A stretch of DNA of 64,000 nucleotides. It comes from Dipteronia dyeriana (Eukaryota; Streptophyta; Magnoliopsida; Sapindales; Sapindaceae). A program made the position numbers and the translations under genes. Positions 57,261 through 64,000 of this stretch are shown here, in pieces. Position 1 is the stretch's first letter. Each line of letters begins with the position of its first letter. The notes under the pieces are model-generated. The model was not told where the DNA came from. It did not search any database and saw only the letters and a program-made list of their open reading frames with translations. The DNA lies in NCBI GenBank assembly GCA_032871835.1, contig CM065296.1, positions 18,455,501 through 18,519,500 of the forward strand, in the 5' to 3' direction.

Positions 57261-58006
57261 GGAATTCACTTGTCTAAGGAACAGTGTCCAAAGACACCTC
57301 GAGAAGTTGAGGATATGAGACGTGCACCCTATGCATCAGCAGTAGGTAGTCTCATGTATGCTATGTTATGCATGAGACCGGACATCTGTTATGTAGTGGG
57401 AGTAGTCAGCAGATACCAGTCCAACCCAAGATTGGATCATTGGGTTGCTGTCAAGACTATTTTCAAGTATATTCGGAGAACGAGAAAATATATGCTAGTG
57501 TATTCCGGACAGGATTTGATCACGTTAGGATACACGGATTCTGATTTTCAGTCAGACAGAGATTCTAGAAAATCCATGTCTGGATCAGTATTCACCCTGG
57601 TGGTGGAGCCATTGTGTGGAGAAGTATCAAGCAATCTTGCATTTCTGACTCCACCATGGAAGCCGAATATATAGCTGCTTGTGAAGCTGCTAAAGAGGCT
57701 ATTTGGCTCCGTAAATTCTTTGGTGATCTGAAAGTTGTTCCAGACCTGGATAAGCCCATCACACTTTATTGTGATAATAGTGGTATTGTGGCTAATTCTA
57801 AAGAACCAAGAAACCACAAGAGAGAGAAGCATATAGAGAGAAAGTATCATCTCATGAGAGAGATAGTTCAGAGAGGAGATGTGATCGTCACCAAGATAGC
57901 CTCACAAGACAATCATGCTGATCCATTTATGAAGACCTTACCGGTTAAAGTGTTTTCGGGTCACATAGATGGTCTAGGGTTACGAGACATGCCTCACATG
58001 CTTTAG
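57261..58006 (+). pseudogene. Element C RNase H
   Basis: RT end and RNase H are in two frames: APYASAVGSLMYAMLCMRPD, LGYTDSDFQSDRDSRKSMSG, then from 57614 SCISDSTMEAEYIAACEAAK, LYCDNSGIVANSKEPRNHK, HIERKYHLMREIVQRGD and DNHADPFMKTLP, ending with LGLRDMPHML and TAG. Catalytic residues look intact. One frameshift lies near 57610. Confidence 0.9.
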
Positions 58007-58020
58007 TGAAAATGAGAGAT

Positions 58021-59502
58021 TGTTGGGGTTTATGCCCTAAGCATGTAATTTGTAAATGGATTTATGAAGTAAATAAAAAGAAAGGTTCAATTCATTCTTG
58101 TTATGTTCTTTATTTTATAAACTTGTGTACATATTAACATCCGGGATTACTGGATGTAATCTCGAACTGTGTATATAAGTGTCATATACAGATGGATACA
58201 GTAAGAGACGTGCAATCTAAAGAGTCCATAGATAGCAAATAAAGCTGGGTACTTTATTTGTGGTTAATCTATAGCTGCAGTCCATTCCGTAATGTACAGT
58301 GATTCTATCCTGAATCATTCGTATGAGATATGGGAATGGAGGCACCTTGTATGATGTGATCATATAAGACTGAGTCATGATCTATATAAATCTCACACCA
58401 AGATCCATCTACCGATGAGATTCATATATATCAATTAATGATGGCTATATGTGGGTGATCTTAATCCTGAGTGTCTTATCGACTCCTTCATGTTAGATCG
58501 TGGTCTTTGATATACCATGGGTAATGTCAGATGCATTTCCAGATCATTATACTCCGTATGTTGGGATTACGGTTTGGCTTGTGGCTGGGAAGGTTTGTAC
58601 ATAATAGTGGAATCCACTCCTTCTTGTGAGAAGTAGATGGTAGTTCCCTTAAGGGTTGATTCGGGGCTTGGACAATATGAGCGCTCTCCTAATTCCGTGA
58701 GGAAATAAGATTTATTGTCCATTGGGGAATCAATGGTACTTGAAGGATATATGTAATTAGAGGGATATAACGAATATTATGACCCAGCTCTAATTATGAA
58801 CTACTGTGGAGGACCACACCATACGTAATAGCTATATCGATGAAGACCGAGTTGTATCGGTCTGTGTAAAAAAGTCTGCAGTTGAGAGAGTACAGCTTCG
58901 GGTTTTTAGTGGAATAACACCGGAGTTAATAATCAAGGAATATTAATTAAAGAGTTTAATTAATGATTCTGATGATTATTGGAGCTCAAAATACTGTGGG
59001 TCCATTAGGTCCCCTTGCTAGCCCGATCGATTTAGGTAACAAGGGTCACGGTTAATTAATTGGATTGTCCAGTTAATTGTGTTACGAAAGTGACACGTAT
59101 TTATTCGGGAATTAATTTAATAATGAGATTATTTAATTAATAGATAACGGTGATTAAATAACTTAAATAATGAGATTATTTAATTACGTTATTAATCACT
59201 AAATAAAGGGTGTATGTTGATATTTATTTTTGAATAAAATAAGATAATATGATTATTTTATCTTATTTAATTAAAAAAATATATTTTTGAATTTAAATAG
59301 TTTGAATTCAAAATTAAAATCAAATAAAAGATATGAGATATTTTTTATTTAAAAGTTTTTAAAAATCAAATAAAAGATATGGGATATTTTTTATTTGAAA
59401 GTTTTTAAAAATAAAATATAGATTTGAACTAATATTTAAATATTGTATATGTGATATATATTATTTAAAAAAAATGGTGTTGTGCTTGTCACGCACAACA
59501 CA

Positions 59503-59545
<43 letters not shown>

Positions 59546-60049
59546 ACAAAACAAAAAAGGTTGGTTTTTGATAAAAACACATAAGGTAGGTGTGAGTTTT
59601 TTTTAAGAAAGAAAAGTGTGATTGTGTGCATAAAAATACACCAAAAAGAGAGAAAAGTGTGCAAGGGTTGTATACTTATATCAAAAGAAAGAGTTTCTTC
59701 TTCTTCTCTTTTTTACATCCTCCATTCTAGTTCCTCAGTTTGTGATGCACCCACACGCAGTTACCAGTCCCGGGATATAACGAGGAAGACCAGTGGTACA
59801 GACCAGGAGCATATCGAAAAAGTGAAGGAGCCTTCAAACGTAGGTATGGTTCTTTTAATATTCCTTTTTATTATTGATTACAATTTCCTGTATTTACATA
59901 TATATTTGATTAGTGTAATAATTAGTATATGTATTTATTCCGAAAATAAATACGATCACAAGTTCACTGGTCCCAGATACAGATTACGATCTGTATAAAA
60001 AATTTTAAAACCCATTTCAGTTGCGTGACCGGTGAGCGGGGTTCCAACA
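58021..60049 (+). repeat. Element C 3' LTR
   Basis: 2029 bp, TGTTGGGGTTTATGCC to GGGGTTCCAACA, preceded by the purine stretch GAAAATGAGAGAT. It has short microsatellites (58424-58431 and 59505-59543) compared with the 5' copy. Confidence 0.92.
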
Positions 60050-60054
60050 TGTAA

Positions 60055-62980
60055 TGCACGACAAGCACAACTATTAAGTTGATAATTAATTATGCAGGAA
60101 GTTATTTTGTTGTTCGAACAAGTATAATTTTTCTGCTATTACGACATAACTGATCTCGACAGCGGACTCACCCCAAAAGGACTATTCCGTCTCTAGAACT
60201 TCTCCTTGTGGGGTTTCCTAGCATCTTGAAACCTGGACTGATACAACATCGAGGGGAGAAACAACCTCAGAGGCCGTACCTAGCATTTTCTTATGTGGGC
60301 GGGGACGTCTTGTCTGAAGGGGTCTAGGTTGTGTATCATCCATACAGTTAGGTCCACACTGGCCAGAAGCCAATGCTGACTTCTGACATTACACGAAATA
60401 AGAACCTATACAACATATATACATATGATAAAATCATATTGTTCACCAAAATTATAGGAGAAACATATTAATGCCTTCATTTAATAACACTTACCATGAC
60501 AACCTCGTGCATAACCGGATTCCTACGGGGAGTAATCCACCTACGGTTATAAAGTCGTCAGTGGACCACCTGTACTATAACACCTTCCACCCTAGCATCT
60601 TCACTTCCCTGTCAGCATCACGAGGCATTTTTCTATCCCACTGATACTCCAATAATGACTGTAGAAAAAAAAATTCCAACGGAGTTACGAAAACTAAAAA
60701 ACACTTACAAAGAACTCGGTGCCCAGATTGTTCATCCTCTGGTTATACACAGTGGGGTATGCTCGCTGATGCTTCTGTAAGATGTTTTGGTACGCGTCCA
60801 TATGCTGAAACATAATTACAAAACAACTTTACAATTCAAGTGTGATAAAAGTGAAACCCTACTAAAGTTAGGAGCGTACCGTGTCAAACAACTCTATGTA
60901 GTTCTCTTAGAACCGCTGGAACCACCCACTTCTACTGGCTCTATGAGATCAACATCGCGCCTGCATTAATTTTCATAAGACATCAAAACAATGAATGTAA
61001 AATAAACTAAAGGTGTTTCAATAAAGTAAAAAGTCTGATACTTACAATTCCCTTGTCCTGTTCCTCTTATATGATTTGTAGGCCTCCCTATGAGGAGGGG
61101 TGCCACCAGACCAAACAACAAAGTCAACTCCAGTGGAGGAAACACTTAGACGACATGATCGATCAAAAAAAGTCTCTTGGACCTCCAAAAGTAGGGAAAA
61201 GTCAGATGTACCTTCTGTACGAGCCTCTTACTGTCATCCTGTAGCTCCAGTCCCATTACCCTATGAAACATGTTCGGTACCAGTACCCTATGTCTCAGGT
61301 CCGGTACGCTGCATCTGACCAATGCTCCCAGAGTTTGTCCCCTCGACATGGCTACGTCGCCCGTCTCTGTCTCTAGGACTAGAGTCTCAATCATGGGACG
61401 ATAGATCCTCTCCTGCTGTCTGTGATGTCGAATCCCACCACCCTCGGACCAAGTCTATCAACTCATGATGCTGCCTGTTTTATTCTGTATCACTTTGCTA
61501 GAGATCATCCCATAAAGCACAGACTGAAGCCTCCAAATCTTTGATTTTATGCTCTAGACGACCCTAAAAACAATTACACATTGTCAGTCATGCACATGTA
61601 AATGCGTTTGAACCAAATAAATGCAGAACAACAATTTGAACATACCTCGCGCTCCCCTCCAACGTCTCCTCATGATCCGGTATTTCCAGTAGCATGTCTT
61701 GGCATCCTAAATCATACCCACCTCTGCCTCCGGTGTTTCCCACAAGCTAACTCTATGTCCGTATGAAACTGTTCACTTCCACAACGATGCTCTGGCTCCG
61801 AACCCTCTTTATCACTCTGTCTGGCAGTCACTGCATCCGGTATAGCTCATGTCTGACACTTAATGGATCCTGTATCGCCTCATCTATGCCCGCATAATAT
61901 GGTTCACCTCTTTCAACTTCTGTGGGCACTAATTATGTCCTCGTAAACATCTGAAACCATTGTTAGAGCATTGTAATCGTAACAACTATTAACATTAACA
62001 ATTAAGATACTTACCCGCACAGTGAATATCTTCGATGGCCCTCGATTGTTTGTGTAACTCCCACTTGAGAATACAGGGAGACAAGTCGGTATCCCTCCTC
62101 CTCACGAACTGGATGCCAAGCTAGGGGATCACCTCAAAAGTAAAAATCTACATAAAATACTAGTACATTTAGAATCCTTAATTTATTAAACAATAAATAA
62201 CGTAAATATTGTAATTCAAAATTCTTACCAACAAGGCGAAAAATAGACCGTAAATGTTTCCAGCATGTGTACGTCAGCGCTCTTCGCCTGTTGGCGTCTC
62301 TCGAACTGCTCTCATCGCCTGTCAAATACATGCCTATATAAGAATCTCAAATAACTGTACACGTGGGCACCCCACGGGAACGCATCGAAAGCATCAAGAT
62401 CCTCCACGAGCCAGAACTGCCAAACAAGAATCTTCACTCTCTCATCCAATCCCATTAGTATCCAGTTCAGCATATACAGGCGGCAGAGCTTCATACTATT
62501 GTATGCCTGCTGAAACTGGCCTAGGCTCAAAATAACTTTCAACTCCCCAAACGAAATCTCATCCCTACCAGCAAAGTAACGCTCATGGATGCCATTGCCC
62601 ACGATAGCATACCAGCTCGTGTCTGGTACATATTCGACCCGTAACCCGGTGATCATGCAGAATTTTACCTTTGAGAACCTCACCACCTAATTCCCTAGCA
62701 TAAAATGCATCTCATCTGACAGCCCAGTATGATGCACCTCCCGCAAAAGCAGCCGATGGATGACACCATCCGAAAACTTCATACGCCTATGCATCGTCAT
62801 GAAATGCCAAAAGCATGACACCATGAACCGACGAAGGTCTTCAACAGAAATTTCTACCCGGACTTGGTTAACTGAGTCATCTATAACCCTAATGGCATCA
62901 AAATGGTCACAGTGAAACAGTTTGCCCTTGTACCACTCTTCCTTCGGAGTTTTAAGCATTTCCTTCAACCGATTCGTCAT
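60055..62980 (-). pseudogene. DUF1985/Ulp1-like gene of the MULE (N-terminal and middle part)
   Basis: ATG 62980 follows a splice acceptor (TTTTCTAG). The first exon reads MTNRLKEMLKTPKEEWYKGK, EDLRRFMVSCFWHFMTM, then after one TAG RFSKVKFCMITGLRVEY, WYAIVGNGIHERYFAGRDEI, LYMLNWILMGLDERVKILVW and FDAFPWGAHVYSYL, which is the DUF1985 domain of plant transposon genes. A TGA stands near 62310. Further exon-like pieces follow (GIQFVRRRDTDLSPCILKWE, about 62110-62030), then a decayed linker to 60055. It may act on the transposase or host SUMO-like targets, but this is unproven. Confidence 0.8.
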
Positions 62981-63909
62981 CTAGAAAATCACAAGAAAAA
63001 AAATACATGAGTTTAATGTAAATGCCTTCTAAATAACTGCAAACAAGGTCCAGTCTTTATAAAAAATCTCGAATCGAGTAAAAAAAAACTCGAATGTAAG
63101 AATAAAAAGTTCGAATATATACAACAAAAGCACGATTGGCTTCAATAAAAAGTCTCATAAAAACTGGAAAAAGTCACAATATACAAAAAAGCTGGAAATT
63201 CAATACAAAAATCTCAAACGTGTATTGAAAAACCTCGGTTACAGGGGAAAAAAGCACGATACGAGCTAAACCTACAATTTAAAAGCTTAGGCCTTCAATA
63301 CAAAGTCTCAAAAAAACTGGAAAAAGTCAGAATATACGAAAAAGCTCGAAATTCAATATAAAAATCTCGTACATGTAAGGAAAAAGCTCGGTTACAGGGA
63401 AAAAAAGCTCTATACAACAAAACCTATATATTTTGAAAAAGGCTCAGGCTCTTTTAAGAAAAGCTCGGGCTTCTTTAAAAAATGTTCGGAACTCTATCAA
63501 AAAGTCTCGAAAACCCAGAATACACATCTTCCTCAAACTAAACCTAAATTTTAAGAAAAATGCTTGGGCTTCCTTTTCAAAAAGCTCGGGTCTCCACCAA
63601 AAAGTTTGGGAACCCAGATTACTCATCTTCCTTAAACTAAACCTAAATTTAAAAATAAAATAAAAAACTTGACCCCCATTCTAAAAAGCTCGGGCTCCTT
63701 TAAAAAAGCTTGGATCAGAAACAAAAAGTCTCAGAAAACCAGCAAAAACTCATCTTCCTAAACACCTTTTCCACCTCATTTCAAACCTAACCGTTCCACA
63801 CTCATTCTCAGATCGACAAATCAAACCTAATCTGCCATTTCATTCAACATTCAAACATGCACAACAACTTATGTAAAACAAAAACGATACCAAATGTAGC
63901 TCAACTTAC
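62981..63909 (-). other. MULE right 5' UTR intron filled with AAAAAGCTCG repeats
   Basis: On - a donor-like TTTGAG|GTAAGT at 63909 and the acceptor TTTTCTAG at 62981 flank the stretch, next to the ATG. Between about 63060 and 63720 degenerate AAAAAGCTCG words recur every 25-60 bp (on +), read as CGAGCTTTTT in the gene direction. The left intron (10058-10689) begins with the same words in its own gene direction. 63910-64000 would be the first exon, running toward the unseen right end. Confidence 0.65.
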
Positions 63910-64000
63910 CTCAAACAATTGTAAATAATCTGTTGAAGTCTCTAATTGTCACAGTTCACCGTCGACGCACTTCCGATCGGTTTCAAGTAACTTAAATTTT

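Larger units (their letters stand above)
50356..60049 (+). mobile_element. Copia element C inside the Ulp1-like gene
   Basis: LTRs lie at 50356-52477 and 58021-60049, with flanking TGCAA (50351-50355) against TGTAA (60050-60054). The interior holds a primer site, long leader, gag, protease, integrase, RT and RNase H. The LTRs differ by about 5-6% over the first 330 bp by eye, mostly transitions, plus a large microsatellite difference. Gag-pol has many stops and a few frameshifts, many fitting C-to-T. It is the best preserved insertion in LTR terms. Confidence 0.92.
9850..64000. mobile_element. Mutator-like element with convergent mudrA and DUF1985/Ulp1 genes, broken up by retrotransposons
   Basis: When the LTR insertions are set aside, the remaining pieces line up as one DNA transposon: a left leader with an intron (10058-10689), transposase on + (10694-34270 in three pieces), a short spacer, the Ulp1-like C-terminal segment on - (50205-50355), its DUF1985 part on - (60055-62980), and a right leader with an intron (62981-63909). 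Convergent genes starting at the two ends match the known MuDR layout. MULEs carrying Ulp1-like genes are known in plants. The left border (about 9850) is a guess, the right border lies beyond the window, and no 9 bp TSD or TIR could be verified. Confidence 0.7.

Noticed and set aside
1..64000. tRNA, rRNA or active host genes
   Set aside because: No cloverleaf-like or rRNA-like sequence and no intact non-transposon ORF were recognised by eye; a dedicated scan could still find small RNAs.

Overview
This 64 kb window is plant heterochromatin. It is a stack of nested LTR retrotransposons (Ty1/copia and Ty3/gypsy of the Tat type) inserted into one another and into a large Mutator-like DNA transposon (MULE). 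I found no convincing ordinary host gene, tRNA, rRNA or CRISPR array. The evidence for a plant is plant-type MULE transposase (MuDR, MULE and SWIM domains), a DUF1985/Ulp1-like companion gene, Tat elements with a second RNase H and an antisense ORF, copia elements with an initiator-Met tRNA primer site, and AT-rich spacer DNA. The species cannot be named from this sequence.

Layout. 1-1003: AT-rich noncoding DNA with recurring TATACATCTAGGTTGG motifs. 1004-about 8774: 5'-truncated Tat/gypsy element Tat1 (broken pol on +, tandem repeats, antisense ORF on -, 3' LTR). 8775-about 9850: noncoding DNA with short repeats. About 9850 to beyond 64000: one MULE. Its mudrA-like transposase gene runs on + in three pieces (10694-10827, 12991-14609, 33312-34270). 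Its DUF1985/Ulp1-like gene runs on - in two pieces (62980-60055 and 50355-50205). The two genes converge, and each appears to begin with a 5' UTR intron full of AAAAAGCTCG-type repeats.

Insertions into the MULE, with target-site duplications (TSDs) read directly: reverse solo LTR E, 10828-12990 (GTGTC). Copia element A, 14610-33311 (CACAG), which is gag-only; its 5' LTR is split by copia element B, 15734-27731 (TCTAG/TCTAA), whose RNase H is split by solo LTR S, 22248-24726 (ACAAA/AAAAA). Tat2, 34402-49170 (TTTCC), whose second RNase H is split by solo LTR T, 39807-42412 (AAGTG). LTR fragment D, about 49260-50116. Copia element C, 50356-60049 (TGCAA/TGTAA), inside the Ulp1-like gene.

Every coding region is degenerate. 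In B all segments stay in one frame over 4.9 kb and are broken only by nonsense codons. In A, B and C many stops fit C-to-T or G-to-A change (TGG to TAG/TGA, CGA to TGA, CAA to TAA), which suggests methylated, silenced DNA. The most interesting object is the dismembered MULE with mirrored repeat-filled leader introns. Next are the gag-only copia A beside its full-length relative B, and the antisense gene shared by the two Tat elements.
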